From positions 1 through 64,000 of the forward strand of contig JAAEYW010000002.1 of NCBI GenBank assembly GCA_018223185.1: DNA of 64,000 nucleotides. Direction: 5' to 3'. The notes beneath the pieces are model-generated. The model saw nothing but the letters and a program-made list of their open reading frames with translations, was not told the origin of the DNA and searched no databases. The stretch is from Oceanospirillales bacterium. GTDB lineage: Bacteria > Pseudomonadota > Gammaproteobacteria > Pseudomonadales > Balneatricaceae. The translations under genes and the position numbers were made by a program. Every line of letters begins with the position of its first letter. The stretch's first letter is position 1. Below, piece by piece: positions 25,329 to 35,136 of the stretch.

Positions 25329-26502
25329 TGATTAGCTCCTGAGTACTTTCAAGGCACGTACCTGCATCAGGGTTAAATCCAAATTTATTAGCTGCCTGAT
25401 GATCACCTGCCAGAACCGCCTCAAAGTGCAAATAAATATGCGTCGTTGTTATATGAGCGTGCCCCATACGCTCCTGAAGCGTCTTTTCGAATCCCTTTCC
25501 CAACCTAATTTCCATTGCGAAATTGGTTGCATAGGAGTGACGTAGCGAGTGGAAACGACGGTATTTTGCATGAGCCCTCCAAGCAGAGGTCTCCTCGATT
25601 TCCCCCTCAGACAGTAGTTTATTAAGAGTTTCTCCGAACAGCGATGTGGCGTGATGGGTTTCAAGCGGAAGTGATTGTCCTTTAACCATTTTGCAGATGA
25701 GAAGATCAGCCTTAGGACACTTACGTTTCAGCGGGCCCCGTATAAACGCAAGAATTTTATTTTTCAACTCAGGGGGGATGTAAACATTACGAACCTTTCC
25801 GCCGTTTAGTCCTTTGCCGATGATAGAGAGATAGAAGCCTTTAAGTCCCTGATCATTCGCATCCTCAATAGCTTTCTTAATCCTTTTGAGGTTGATGTTA
25901 TCGGGATTAACCGTCTCAGCACTGCGAAAACCTGATAGATATGCCAAACTTAAAACAATCTCGTCACGCGCCCTCTCAAATGAGCGTTTACGTGGGTTAA
26001 AACGCAAAAAAAATTTAAACTCAGATGGACTGATGTATTGGCTAAAAAGACTTAATGGATCTGTTGATGCCTGCTGTGCTTGGTACTGTTTTAGCTCGGC
26101 CATCTTTTCATGACTCAGTATCCAACTGAGCTTAAGAGATTCCTCAAGCCATCCGTTTTCATTAGCCCACTCAAAGAACTGCTTTAGACGACTGATACAG
26201 CCTTCTATCGAACTACTTTTTAAATTAACCGCTCGATCATTCTCTAAGTAATGCTTCACCTGAGTCGGAGTAATCCGATCCCATGACCTAACACTGGGGC
26301 TGGCATAAACAGTATTCAGAAAATGCACCAAAGTAGAGGCATAACTGTGAAGTGTACTGAGCGAGACTCCTTTATAGTCTCTCAGGAATACTAGAAAAGC
26401 AGAGGTTGGAATCTCAGGAATATTGTGGTCATCAAATATACCAACATACTTCCCTTTATGCGTAGAAGTATCAATATCTAATTCGTTATATGAGTACTGC
26501 AT
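25315..26502 (-). CDS. Tyrosine recombinase (TnpA-like), first of trio
   Basis: 395 aa. SAM-like core-binding domain at about 30-130 and a catalytic domain with the full set: Arg193 (SGFRSAE), Lys230 (IIGKG), His318-x-x-Arg321 (HSLRHSYATN), His348 (MGHAH) and Tyr357 (HIYLHF). It is the best candidate for an active integrase in the operon. Transcribed first, from the AT-rich region next to the 3' end of nfo, and coupled to the next two recombinases. The 26502 end is probably near one end of the mobile island. Confidence 0.9.
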   Translation of the reverse strand: MQYSYNELDIDTSTHKGKYVGIFDDHNIPEIPTSAFLVFLRDYKGVSLSTLHSYASTLVHFLNTVYASPSVRSWDRITPTQVKHYLENDRAVNLKSSSIEGCISRLKQFFEWANENGWLEESLKLSWILSHEKMAELKQYQAQQASTDPLSLFSQYISPSEFKFFLRFNPRKRSFERARDEIVLSLAYLSGFRSAETVNPDNINLKRIKKAIEDANDQGLKGFYLSIIGKGLNGGKVRNVYIPPELKNKILAFIRGPLKRKCPKADLLICKMVKGQSLPLETHHATSLFGETLNKLLSEGEIEETSAWRAHAKYRRFHSLRHSYATNFAMEIRLGKGFEKTLQERMGHAHITTTHIYLHFEAVLAGDHQAANKFGFNPDAGTCLESTQELINDQD

Positions 26503-26605
26503 GCAAAAATTTCAGCCAAAGTTTGCAGCGATCATACATACAGAAATCAATTTAATAAAGTGATATAATCACAATCTATATTCACAGAATAATTTACTGT
26601 ATTCT
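26503..26605. promoter_or_regulatory. AT-rich leader of the recombinase operon with GTGAT-ATA-ATCAC palindrome
   Basis: The 100-bp gap between nfo and the first recombinase is strongly AT-rich and holds the perfect palindrome GTGATATAATCAC at 26560-26572. It must contain the promoter of the recombinase operon and may contain an operator or part of the attachment site. No -35/-10 pair can be called with confidence. Confidence 0.35.
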
Positions 26606-27469
26606 CTACAACTCCAAAATACAGGATTTCAGGTACTCTATCTCACTTCTCCACTTTGTCTCATCAATGGTTTCTAAGACCAGCGGAATTCCACGAAAAC
26701 GGTCATCAGACATAATATAGCGGAACACTTCCAGACCAATCTCCCCCATCCCCAGGCTGTGATGGCGGTCTTTGCGACTGGCGAACTCTGCTTTAGAGTC
26801 GTTCAGGTGCATCCCCTTCAGATAGTTAAAACCAACGATTCGTTCAAACTCAGCAAAGGTCTGTTCACAGTCAGCCCGGTCACGCAGGTCGTAACCCGAA
26901 GCAAAGGTGTGACAGGTATCAAGACAGACACCCACCCGGCTTTTATCTTCAACCCGGTTGATAATATGTGCCAGGTGTTCAAAACGACAGCCCAGATTAC
27001 TGCCCTGACCAGCAGTATTTTCAATCACTGCGGTCACTCCAGCGGTTTTATCCAGGGCGATATTGATCGATTCGGCAATGGTGTTAAGGCAGGTTGCCTC
27101 ATCCACCTTGCGCAGATGGCTGCCAGGGTGGAAGTTGAGATAGCACAGGCCCAGCTGTTCGCAGCGTTGCAGCTCGTCGATAAACGCAGCACGGGACTTT
27201 TCTAACGCCTCACTCTCAGGATGGCCCAGATTGATCAGATAACTGTCGTGAGGCAGGATCTGTTCAGGCTGGAATCCCAACCTTTCGCAGCTGTCCCGAA
27301 ATTTAGTGATATTCCCTTTGGTAAGCGGTTTTGCATCCCAGCGACGCTGATTTTTAGTAAACAGCGCAAACGCATTAGCGCCCAGTTTAGCCGCATTCAG
27401 CGGGGCATTTTCAACCCCACCGCTGGCGCTGACATGAGCACCGACAAAGTAGTTAGGCAGATCACTCAC
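26606..27469 (-). CDS. nfo: Endonuclease IV (AP endonuclease)
   Basis: Cleaves the DNA backbone 5' of abasic sites and removes 3'-blocking groups in base-excision repair; TIM-barrel enzyme with three zinc ions. Family signatures are present: [12 protein letters not shown] at the start, [35 protein letters not shown] and [10 protein letters not shown], supplying the metal-binding His/Glu/Asp residues. I choose the GTG at 27469, which overlaps the stop of the preceding 63-aa gene as GTGA and gives 287 aa, close to the 285 aa of E. coli Nfo; the ATG at 27493 would overlap more. Part of a recJ-orf-nfo repair cluster. Confidence 0.95.
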   Translation of the reverse strand: MSDLPNYFVGAHVSASGGVENAPLNAAKLGANAFALFTKNQRRWDAKPLTKGNITKFRDSCERLGFQPEQILPHDSYLINLGHPESEALEKSRAAFIDELQRCEQLGLCYLNFHPGSHLRKVDEATCLNTIAESINIALDKTAGVTAVIENTAGQGSNLGCRFEHLAHIINRVEDKSRVGVCLDTCHTFASGYDLRDRADCEQTFAEFERIVGFNYLKGMHLNDSKAEFASRKDRHHSLGMGEIGLEVFRYIMSDDRFRGIPLVLETIDETKWRSEIEYLKSCILEL

Positions 27470-27657
27470 AGCTTGCAGGCACCGCCCAGACAATCATCAA
27501 AATCCATACTCTCCAGCTCAGCACGCTCTGCCTGTGCTGCTTTAACACGACTGAACATCACTGCTTCAGCACTGCCATCTTCAGCAATGCCAGCCTTTTC
27601 AAATACAGCAATCAGGGTGTTCAGTTCGTCCAGGGTAAAATCATTCATCGTCTTCAT
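27466..27657 (-). CDS. Small conserved-type hypothetical protein between recJ and nfo
   Basis: 63 aa (or 60 from the third-codon downstream [15 protein letters not shown]). Acidic and helical, with a C-terminal [12 protein letters not shown] cysteine pair (Cys56, Cys61). Its stop codon overlaps the GTG start of nfo, and it starts 23 bp after recJ, so it is translated within this repair operon. Not recognised. Confidence 0.65.
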   Translation of the reverse strand: MKTMNDFTLDELNTLIAVFEKAGIAEDGSAEAVMFSRVKAAQAERAELESMDFDDCLGGACKL

Positions 27658-27680
27658 CTCACTAAAAAAATTGCTGCGGT

Positions 27681-29414
27681 TCAGAGTGGCAGCAGGTGGT
27701 CTATCATCAGTTGCAGGCTGCGTTGCCCGCGAAATTCGTTCACATCCAGCCGGTAGACGGCACGCACCCGCTGAATAGCTTCATCGGGCCAGAGGGTAGT
27801 ATCCGCATTAAAGTGGATCGCATCAATGGCGATACCGCTTTCCGGTTCCATTAATACCAGTTTCAGGTGCCGCTGGCCGACAATGCGCTGCTGTAACAGG
27901 GAGAACTCGCCATCAAACAGTGGTTCTGGGAACTGATGCCCCCAGGGACCCGCCTCACGCAACAGCTCGGCGATCTCCATCGACAGCTCGGTACCACAGA
28001 GACTGCCATCGGTGAGCACCGCATGCTGCAACTGTTCAGGGCTTAGCTGCCGCCGTACTTCAGCATCAAACGCCTGCTGAAACAGAGGCAGATGCTGTGC
28101 TTCGATGGTCATACCGGCAGCCATAGCATGACCACCAAACTTTTTCAGTAGCTCGGGGTGTTTTGCAGCAATAGCATCCAGTCCGTCACGGATATGGAAC
28201 CCGTTTACAGAGCGCGCCGAGCCCTTCAGCTCACCCTCATCCCCTACCGCAAAAGCCACCACCGGACGGTTGAGTTTCTCTTTAATTCTTGATGCAAGAA
28301 TACCGATAACCCCCTGATGCCAGTCCGCATCATAGAGACACAGACCAAACGGCAGTTCACCCTCGGCATCCAGCTCCAGCTCTTCCAGCAACGCTACTGC
28401 CTGCTGCTGCATCTCCTGCTCTATGCCGCGGCGCTCCTGATTCAGGGTGTCCAGCTGCAGCGCCAGCTTCTGAGCACTCTCAGGGTTGTTAGTCAGCAGG
28501 CATTCGATACCGATCGACATATCATCCAGACGGCCAGCGGCATTCAGGCGGGGCGCCAGGGCAAAGCCGAGATCAGTCGCACTCAGACGGTTTCGCTGAC
28601 GCCCGCTAATCTCGATCAGCGCCATTATCCCCGGCCGGGCTTTACCCGACCTGATCCGTTGCAATCCCTGATACACCAGAGTGCGATTATTCTGCTCAAG
28701 CGGCACCACATCGGCCACAGTCCCCAGTGCTACCAGATCCAGCAGGGATGCCAGATTGGGTTTGGCCAGACCACGCTGTTCAAACCAGTTTTGCTCATCT
28801 AACGCGCGGCGCAGTGCGGTCATCACATAGAAAATGACACCCACACCACAGGTAGATTTCTCACTGAAACCACACCCTGGCTGGTTCGGGTTTACAATGG
28901 CACAGGCGTCCGGCAGTTCGTCCCCCGGCAAGTGATGGTCTGTTATCAATACATCGATACCCAACTGGTTTGCTGCAGCAACCCCGGTCACACTGGAGAT
29001 GCCGTTATCCACCGTGATAATCAGATCCGGCGTTTGTTGAGCCGCAACCTTAACTATTTCCGGGCTTAAACCATAGCCAAATTCAAACCGGTTCGGCACC
29101 AGATAACTGACACGGCTGGCTCCCATCATCCCCAGCCCCAGCACACCCAGCGCGGTACTGGTAGCCCCGTCACAATCAAAATCACCGATAATCAGGATAT
29201 GCTGATCCTGCTGCAGGGCCAGAATCAGGCGACTGACGGCCTGATCCAGCCCAAGCATATCCCGGCCGGTCTGCAGCTGTTGCAGGCTCCGGCCCAGGTC
29301 ATCGGCATCATCCAGACCGCGGCTGGCATATATACGTGCCAGCAACGGATGTACCTGATTGAAAACTTTACTCTGCGGGTCGGCCTCACGGCGGCGAATG
29401 ATCAGGTCACTCAT
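27681..29414 (-). CDS. recJ: Single-stranded-DNA-specific exonuclease RecJ
   Basis: 577 aa, the normal length. 5'-3' ssDNA exonuclease used in RecF-pathway recombination, mismatch repair and base-excision repair. DHH-family motifs: DFDCDGATSTA (motif I), TVDNGISS, ITDHHLP (DHH), then the DHHA1 domain GGHAMAAGMTIE and a C-terminal OB fold. Overlaps the end of the DUF218 gene upstream by 8 bp. Confidence 0.97.
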   Translation of the reverse strand: MSDLIIRRREADPQSKVFNQVHPLLARIYASRGLDDADDLGRSLQQLQTGRDMLGLDQAVSRLILALQQDQHILIIGDFDCDGATSTALGVLGLGMMGASRVSYLVPNRFEFGYGLSPEIVKVAAQQTPDLIITVDNGISSVTGVAAANQLGIDVLITDHHLPGDELPDACAIVNPNQPGCGFSEKSTCGVGVIFYVMTALRRALDEQNWFEQRGLAKPNLASLLDLVALGTVADVVPLEQNNRTLVYQGLQRIRSGKARPGIMALIEISGRQRNRLSATDLGFALAPRLNAAGRLDDMSIGIECLLTNNPESAQKLALQLDTLNQERRGIEQEMQQQAVALLEELELDAEGELPFGLCLYDADWHQGVIGILASRIKEKLNRPVVAFAVGDEGELKGSARSVNGFHIRDGLDAIAAKHPELLKKFGGHAMAAGMTIEAQHLPLFQQAFDAEVRRQLSPEQLQHAVLTDGSLCGTELSMEIAELLREAGPWGHQFPEPLFDGEFSLLQQRIVGQRHLKLVLMEPESGIAIDAIHFNADTTLWPDEAIQRVRAVYRLDVNEFRGQRSLQLMIDHLLPL

Positions 29415-30216
29415 TCAGACTTATATCCAGGTTAGCTGATGGAAACAGGGTATCGGTTTTATCCGTCACATAATAAGCACCCAGACCAATCCACTCACGC
29501 ACACCGATTGAAAGCTCATAAAGATTCCGGCCAAGATCTGCCCGCCAGCTATCAAAACCCGCAGGCCGGGAATAATAATCCACCGGATAGGGGATAACGT
29601 TCCAGCCCTGTGTGCGGAAAATCCCCACCGAACGGGGCATATGAAAAGCAGACGTCACCAGCAACCAGCCACGGGGATCATTAAAATCAGCTCCCTGAGG
29701 CAGGACACCCTGACTATAGATAGAGTTTTCAAAGGTATTGCGGGAGTCCCGCTCAAAAATCACCCGTTTATCCAGCTGTTGCGACTGTAACCAGCCATGA
29801 ATGACATCCGCGCCGCGGAACTCCGGTTTACGCACCGAGCCAGAGCCTCCGGTAAGAATGACCGGAACATCCGGGTATTGCTGAAGCAGTGGCAGAATCG
29901 CCATATCCCGCTCTGCGGCCATATTAAACTGAGGCTGTTTCCAGATTACGCTCAACTCCGCCTCTTCTGCACCACCGAGCACGATAATTCCGGCGATCTT
30001 TTCAGGCAATATCTCCGGTGGCGAAAAACGTTTTTCTAACGGTTGCAGCAACAGATCACCGGCAGGGTAAAAAGTGATAAACAACAAACAGAAAGCGACC
30101 AGCGAAGAGACCTTTCGCCAGCCCGCCAGAAGCGATATAACGAGAATCAGAATGAGAAAATTGCCCGGATTGACCAGCACCCAGAAACCTTTCGACAACA
30201 GAAAAAACAGGTCCAT
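29407..30216 (-). CDS. DUF218 (YdcF/ElyC/SanA-type) membrane protein
   Basis: 269 aa. Two N-terminal transmembrane helices (about 8-28 and 32-52), then a periplasmic DUF218 domain: GIIVLGGAEEAEL, PVILTGGSGS, RDSRNTFENSIYS and LVTSAFHMPRSVGIF, the standard motif order. E. coli ElyC, with the same layout, affects peptidoglycan assembly and lipid-carrier metabolism; a similar envelope role is inferred. Lies between thrC (with its terminator) and recJ. Confidence 0.88.
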   Translation of the reverse strand: MDLFFLLSKGFWVLVNPGNFLILILVISLLAGWRKVSSLVAFCLLFITFYPAGDLLLQPLEKRFSPPEILPEKIAGIIVLGGAEEAELSVIWKQPQFNMAAERDMAILPLLQQYPDVPVILTGGSGSVRKPEFRGADVIHGWLQSQQLDKRVIFERDSRNTFENSIYSQGVLPQGADFNDPRGWLLVTSAFHMPRSVGIFRTQGWNVIPYPVDYYSRPAGFDSWRADLGRNLYELSIGVREWIGLGAYYVTDKTDTLFPSANLDISLNE

Positions 30217-30237
30217 GCTTATTATTCCCCAATAAAA

Positions 30238-30268
30238 AGCCCGCTAAAGCCAGAGACTCTAACGGGCT
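30238..30268 (-). terminator. Rho-independent terminator of thrC
   Basis: Minus-strand stem AGCCCGTTAGAG / CTTTAGCGGGCT with a 7-bp loop, followed by TTTTTATT. It lies 20 bp past the thrC stop. Confidence 0.85.
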
Positions 30269-30288
30269 ATTATAAAAGCAGCAACTAT

Positions 30289-31683
30289 TTAATCACTATG
30301 GACGTTCTCTGCAACAAACTGCTGAACTGTAGCCAGCTCATTCGGCAACACGGTGAACTTCTCTTCACGTTCAAACAGATCCGCCATGTGTGCAGGAAGT
30401 TGTGGGGATTCGAGCCCCGCCTTCAGCACCGCCTCAGGGAATTTAACCGGATGCGCAGTCGACAGCACAATCATCGGAACACTGGCATCACGGTTACATT
30501 CACGTCCCGCTGCCACACCGATAGCGGTGTGCGGGTCCAGCAGATAACCGGTTTCAGCAGCCACTCTGGCAATCATCTCGCAGGTCTCTTCATCGTCGCA
30601 GGCGTAGCTGTCAAACAGCTCACGAACGGTCTCCCAGCGTGCCTTATCCAGCTGTACCGGCTGGGTTTTGAACTTAGTCATCAGATCACTGATCGCTGCG
30701 CCATCACGACCATACACATCAAACAGCAGCCGTTCAAAGTTAGATGAAACCATGATATCCATTGAGGGAGACAAGGTATGTACCAGCTCACCTTTGCTCA
30801 TATCATTACCGGAGATCACCCGGTGAAGGATGTCATTCTTGTTCGTGGCGACCACCAGCTGACTGATCGGCAGACCCATCTGCTTCGCCAGATAACCCGC
30901 AAAAATATCACCAAAGTTACCGGTTGGAACGGAGAACGCTACTTCGCGGTGCGGTCCACCGACAGCCAGAGAGGCGGAGAAGTAGTATACGATCTGGGAC
31001 ATAATGCGTGCCCAGTTGATCGAGTTTACCGCACCCAGTTTACGCCCGCCGAGGAAATCCTGATTGGCAAAGCTGTCTTTGACCATCTCCTGGCAATCAT
31101 CAAAATTACCTTCCAGTGCGATGTTGAACACATTATCTTCGATAATGGTGGTCATCTGCTTGCGCTGCACCTCGGACACCCGGTTATAAGGGTGCAGAAT
31201 AAAGATATCCAGATGATCGCTGTGACGACAGCCTTCAATCGCTGCAGAACCGGTATCACCGGAGGTTGCCCCCATGATCACCAGACGCTCCTGGCGTTTG
31301 CTCAGCGCATAATCCATCAGACGACCCAGCAACTGCAGAGCAAAGTCTTTAAATGCCAGGGTAGGACCGTGAAACAGCTCCAGCACCCATTCATTCGTGC
31401 CCAGCTCTTTCAGCGGAGCAACCGCGATATGATTGAAACCGGCGTAAGTATCGTCGATCATCTGTTTCAGATCAGCATCATCAACACAGTCATCAACAAA
31501 CGGCTTGATAATCTTATATGCCAGTTCGTTGTAAGGCAGACCCGCCCAGGAAGCGATCTCTTCCTGAGTAAACGTCGGCAGGACTTCCGGTACATAGAGT
31601 CCGCCATCGCTGGCCAGACCGGCCAGCAGTACATCTTCAAAATTCAGCGCAGGGGCTTCGCCCCGGGTAGAGATATATTTCAC
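30289..31683 (-). CDS. thrC: Threonine synthase
   Basis: 464 aa PLP enzyme that converts O-phospho-L-homoserine to threonine. N-terminal MKYISTRGEAPALNFEDVLL typical of the long bacterial form. PLP lysine in LAFKDFALQ (about residue 113), phosphate-binding GATSGDTGSAA, and SVPTGNFGD. Lies 28 bp behind hom, so both last steps of threonine synthesis are co-transcribed, as in Pseudomonas. Confidence 0.97.
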   Translation of the reverse strand: MKYISTRGEAPALNFEDVLLAGLASDGGLYVPEVLPTFTQEEIASWAGLPYNELAYKIIKPFVDDCVDDADLKQMIDDTYAGFNHIAVAPLKELGTNEWVLELFHGPTLAFKDFALQLLGRLMDYALSKRQERLVIMGATSGDTGSAAIEGCRHSDHLDIFILHPYNRVSEVQRKQMTTIIEDNVFNIALEGNFDDCQEMVKDSFANQDFLGGRKLGAVNSINWARIMSQIVYYFSASLAVGGPHREVAFSVPTGNFGDIFAGYLAKQMGLPISQLVVATNKNDILHRVISGNDMSKGELVHTLSPSMDIMVSSNFERLLFDVYGRDGAAISDLMTKFKTQPVQLDKARWETVRELFDSYACDDEETCEMIARVAAETGYLLDPHTAIGVAAGRECNRDASVPMIVLSTAHPVKFPEAVLKAGLESPQLPAHMADLFEREEKFTVLPNELATVQQFVAENVHSD

Positions 31684-31711
31684 TGTCTAAATTCCTGCTA
31701 TTGCGGTTGCC

Positions 31712-33007
31712 TTACAGATGCTCAACGCGGATACGGGTAACCGGCTCATTCACGTCAGCCAGCGCTTCAATCTTAGCAATCGCCTCATTCATCTGTTTCT
31801 CCTGAACATCCTGAGTCAGAATAATGATAGGCACCTGCTGCTGATGAGTCTCTTTCTGCACAATCGCATTAATACTGATCTCAGACTCACTGAGAATCGA
31901 AGCAACCTTTGCCAGAACGCCAGGTTTTTCATTTACAGTCAGACGCAGATAATAGCCACTGATAATCTCATCTACCGGCAGAATCGGCATTTCAGACAGA
32001 CTACCCGGCTGGAAAGCAAGATGCGGTACACGATTATCCCGGTCAGCGGTCAGCGTACGAACAACATCCACAATATCAGCTACCACCGCAGACGCGGTTG
32101 GTTCAGCACCGGCACCGGCACCGTAATACATAGTCTGTCCAACGGCATCGCCATCCACCAGCACAGCATTCATTACGCCATGAACATTTGCCAGCAGGGC
32201 TTTTTCCGGAATCATCGTCGGGTGCACGCGCAGTTCAATGCCCGCCTCAGTGCGACGACTGATGCCCAGATGCTTAATGCGATAGCCCAGTTCTTCAGCG
32301 TACTGAACGTCCTCAGCGGTAATTTTGCTGATGCCCTCGGTATAGGCTTTATCAAACTGCAGCGGAATACCAAATGCAATAGACGCCAGAATGGTCAGCT
32401 TATGTGCCGCATCGATCCCTTCAACGTCAAAAGTCGGATCTGCTTCGGCATAACCCAGTGCCTGAGCTTCAGCCAGTACATCAGCAAAATCACGTCCCTT
32501 ATCACGCATCTCTGTGAGGATGAAGTTACCGGTGCCGTTGATAATCCCTGCCAGCCAGTTGATCTTATTACCGGACAATCCTTCACGGATCGCCTTGATA
32601 ACAGGAATACCGCCGGCAACTGAAGCTTCAAACGCAACCATCACATTCTTTTTCTGGGCGGCTTCGAAGATCTCATTACCGTGCACCGCAATCAGCGCCT
32701 TGTTAGCGGTAACAACATGTTTACCGTGTTCGATAGCCGTCATCACCAGCTTCAGCGCAGTGTCATAACCACCGATCAACTCAACCACAATATCAATTTC
32801 AGGGTTGGTGGCAATTTCGAAAATATCCCCTGTAATATGGGTACCCCAGGTATCGCAATCAGGATTTACACGACGGGCGCCTATCGACTCTACTACGATA
32901 TTACGACCCGCACGACGAGAGATCTCTTCTGCGTTGCGTTTCAGTACATTGAACGTACCGCCGCCAACGGTGCCAAGACCACAGATACCAACTTTTACAG
33001 GTTTCAA
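31712..33007 (-). CDS. hom: Homoserine dehydrogenase
   Basis: Reduces aspartate semialdehyde to homoserine with NAD(P)H. I choose the TTG at 33007, just downstream of a GAGG, giving 431 aa and the family N-terminus LKPVKVGICGLGTVGGG; the frame extends to a GTG at 33124 without family similarity. Rossmann fold at the N-terminus, NKALIAVHGNE, the catalytic region GIINGTGNFILTEM, and a C-terminal ACT domain (YYLRLTVNEKPGVLAKVASI) for threonine feedback. Upstream lies dsbC with its own terminator. Confidence 0.96.
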   Translation of the reverse strand: MKPVKVGICGLGTVGGGTFNVLKRNAEEISRRAGRNIVVESIGARRVNPDCDTWGTHITGDIFEIATNPEIDIVVELIGGYDTALKLVMTAIEHGKHVVTANKALIAVHGNEIFEAAQKKNVMVAFEASVAGGIPVIKAIREGLSGNKINWLAGIINGTGNFILTEMRDKGRDFADVLAEAQALGYAEADPTFDVEGIDAAHKLTILASIAFGIPLQFDKAYTEGISKITAEDVQYAEELGYRIKHLGISRRTEAGIELRVHPTMIPEKALLANVHGVMNAVLVDGDAVGQTMYYGAGAGAEPTASAVVADIVDVVRTLTADRDNRVPHLAFQPGSLSEMPILPVDEIISGYYLRLTVNEKPGVLAKVASILSESEISINAIVQKETHQQQVPIIILTQDVQEKQMNEAIAKIEALADVNEPVTRIRVEHL

Positions 33008-33160
33008 ACCATTACCTCGCGCTATTACTTTGCCATTCGGGTGGCAGACATTTCTGCGGTTAAAAAACAGGCAGGCATTATAGCGAAAACCTAGCGTAAG
33101 CTCTATGCAGCGCCCGCCTGTCACTAAAAAAAATCGTTCGATAAAGGTCCGGCCACAAAA

Positions 33161-33187
33161 AAAGGAGCCAGCAGCTCCCTTTTTCTC
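33161..33187 (-). terminator. Rho-independent terminator of dsbC
   Basis: Minus strand: AAAAAGGGAGC, TGCTG-type loop, GCTCC followed by seven T. Lies 19 bp past the dsbC stop and before hom. Confidence 0.8.
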
Positions 33188-33205
33188 AATAAAATGCCGA
33201 ATACG

Positions 33206-33946
33206 TTAGTTAGCGACTCCCAGCATTTGCGCCAACTGCCCGGCAGGCATATAACCAGGTACCAGAGAACCATCCGGTAATATCAGCGCAGGCGTTCCGG
33301 TAACTCCCATTTTCTGTCCAAGCGCGTACTGACTCATTACCGGACTATTATCACAACTAAGTGAGGGAATAGACTGACCTGATTTAGCCTTGGTAAACAG
33401 AGCCTGCTGGTCCGCTTTATCCGCACACCAGATAGAGTCCATCACCCGATGAGTTTTAGACCCCGCACCCGCACGGGGAAAAGCCAGATAACGGACCTCG
33501 ATGCCCAGTTCATTAATCTGAGCAATCTCTTTATGCAGTTTACGACAATAGAAACAATCAGTATCAGTGAAAACCGTCAGGTGCGCCCGGGTTTCACCCG
33601 CGGCCGGAAAGATGATCATATCCTGAGGATCTATAGCCGCTACCTGCTCTATCCGCTGTCCCTTTTTACCCTCTTCGGTCAGATTAACCAAACGACCATC
33701 CGGCTGAACCTTATACACCTCACCGACAATAAAATGACTGCCGACCTCATTAACATAGAGTTTCTCACCACTCGCGAGCGTTACTTCGTATAGACCGGGA
33801 AACGGCGCATCGGCGACCGCAACAATCGGCACCTGACTGCTCAGAGCGCTCAGGGCTGAGCGGATAGCCGCCTCTTTACTCTCTTCAGCTGAAACATTAA
33901 AACTCAGTAAAGCCAAAGCAACTATCGTGAAAAATATTTTCCGCAT
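33206..33946 (-). CDS. dsbC: Thiol:disulfide isomerase/reductase DsbC
   Basis: 246 aa from ATG 33946, with GAGG 6 bp upstream; the longer frame to 34141 is not used. Signal peptide 1-20 (ALLSFNVSA), N-terminal dimerisation domain, then a thioredoxin fold with the CFYC active site (TDTDCFYCRKLH), a second disulphide pair (Cys in IWCADKAD and LSCDNSP) and the cis-Pro loop TGTPALILPDG. Corrects wrong disulphides in the periplasm. Gene order xerD-dsbC-hom-thrC as in Pseudomonas. Confidence 0.95.
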   Translation of the reverse strand: MRKIFFTIVALALLSFNVSAEESKEAAIRSALSALSSQVPIVAVADAPFPGLYEVTLASGEKLYVNEVGSHFIVGEVYKVQPDGRLVNLTEEGKKGQRIEQVAAIDPQDMIIFPAAGETRAHLTVFTDTDCFYCRKLHKEIAQINELGIEVRYLAFPRAGAGSKTHRVMDSIWCADKADQQALFTKAKSGQSIPSLSCDNSPVMSQYALGQKMGVTGTPALILPDGSLVPGYMPAGQLAQMLGVAN

Positions 33947-34137
33947 AATGTCCTCAATACCCGGGAGACCCCATCCGGATCCCCTTATCAACGCTCTACT
34001 TAAATAAAGCCTGTTATATAACCCTGAATTAAAAAAGCGTTTACTGAACAAGCACCTGCTTGTAGGACGCTTAAAAGGCAGCTTAGTTTCCAGTCTAACC
34101 GCAAAAACTGAAAACAACCTGAAAACGGTCATAAAAG

Positions 34138-35109
34138 TCATCCCCGGGGATGATGCTGTTTATGCAGGGATTGTAACCGATGACGGGCAATATGCGTATA
34201 GATCTGCGTGGTGGACAGGTCACTATGACCGAGCAGCAGCTGCACAACCCGCAGGTCAGCACCATGATTCAACAGATGTGTCGCAAAAGCATGGCGCAAT
34301 ACATGAGGCGATGGCAGCTGCTCCACTCCGGCAGTCAGTCCGTGCCGCTTAATCCGGTGCCAGAAGGTCTGACGGGTCATCTGCTGCCCCCTGCGACTGG
34401 GAAAGACCACTTCACTCTCAGCATCATGGATCAGGGCCGGGCGGGCATCTTTAAGATAACGTACCAGCCAGTCCGCCGCCTCATCCCCCAAGGGCACCAA
34501 ACGCTCTTTATCCCCTTTACCCACGACCCGGATGACTCCCTGCCTCAGGTTAATCTGAGATAGCTGCAACCCCACCAGCTCACTCACCCGCAAACCGGAT
34601 GAGTAAAGCATCTCCAGCATCGCCCGGTCCCGAAAACCAAGTGCATCATCCAGTTCCGGCGCCTGCAACAGCGCCTCAACTTCAGCCTCTGTCATACTTT
34701 TCGGCAGCGGGCGTCCGCGCCTGGGACTTTCAACCTGCAGGGTCGGATCTTCGCTCAGCATCCCCTCACGCAACAGATAACGAAAGAACCCCCGCAGACA
34801 GGAAAGCAATCGTGACGTAGAGCTGGCTTTCATCCGCTGACGCACACGCCAGTTAAGATAACTAAGCAGATCAGTCCGACCTGATTCAAGCAGAAAGCCT
34901 TTCCGGCTATTCAGCCAGCAGGCATAGATGGAAAGATCCCGGCGATATGAACTGAGAGTATTTTTACTCAGTCCTTTCTCCAGCCAGAGCGCATCAAGAT
35001 ATTGCTCTATCAACTCAGAATCTCGCAGGGAGGGATGCTCAGCCGTCATCCTCGCGTCGGTTGACGGCTCATCAGCACAAGGTTCGTTGTCAGACAATTG
35101 ACTGGTCAC
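34138..35109 (-). CDS. xerD: Site-specific tyrosine recombinase XerD
   Basis: 323 aa from a GTG at 35109; an ATG at 35049 gives 303 aa, nearer the usual ~300, so the start is uncertain. Core-binding domain about 30-110, catalytic residues in GLRVSELVGLQ (Arg), VVGKGDKERLVPL (Lys), HVLRHAFATHLL (His/Arg), LLGHSDLSTTQIYTHI (His, Tyr). Acts with XerC at dif under FtsK control to resolve chromosome dimers. Position beside dsbC and the rplS operon supports XerD rather than XerC. Confidence 0.93.
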   Translation of the reverse strand: MTSQLSDNEPCADEPSTDARMTAEHPSLRDSELIEQYLDALWLEKGLSKNTLSSYRRDLSIYACWLNSRKGFLLESGRTDLLSYLNWRVRQRMKASSTSRLLSCLRGFFRYLLREGMLSEDPTLQVESPRRGRPLPKSMTEAEVEALLQAPELDDALGFRDRAMLEMLYSSGLRVSELVGLQLSQINLRQGVIRVVGKGDKERLVPLGDEAADWLVRYLKDARPALIHDAESEVVFPSRRGQQMTRQTFWHRIKRHGLTAGVEQLPSPHVLRHAFATHLLNHGADLRVVQLLLGHSDLSTTQIYTHIARHRLQSLHKQHHPRG

Positions 35110-35136
35110 ACAGGGGAATCCGTTATCGGGGGAGCA

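Noticed and set aside
30778-32623. Long plus-strand frames opposite thrC and hom
   Set aside because: Shadows of strongly conserved genes; their own translations show no domain.
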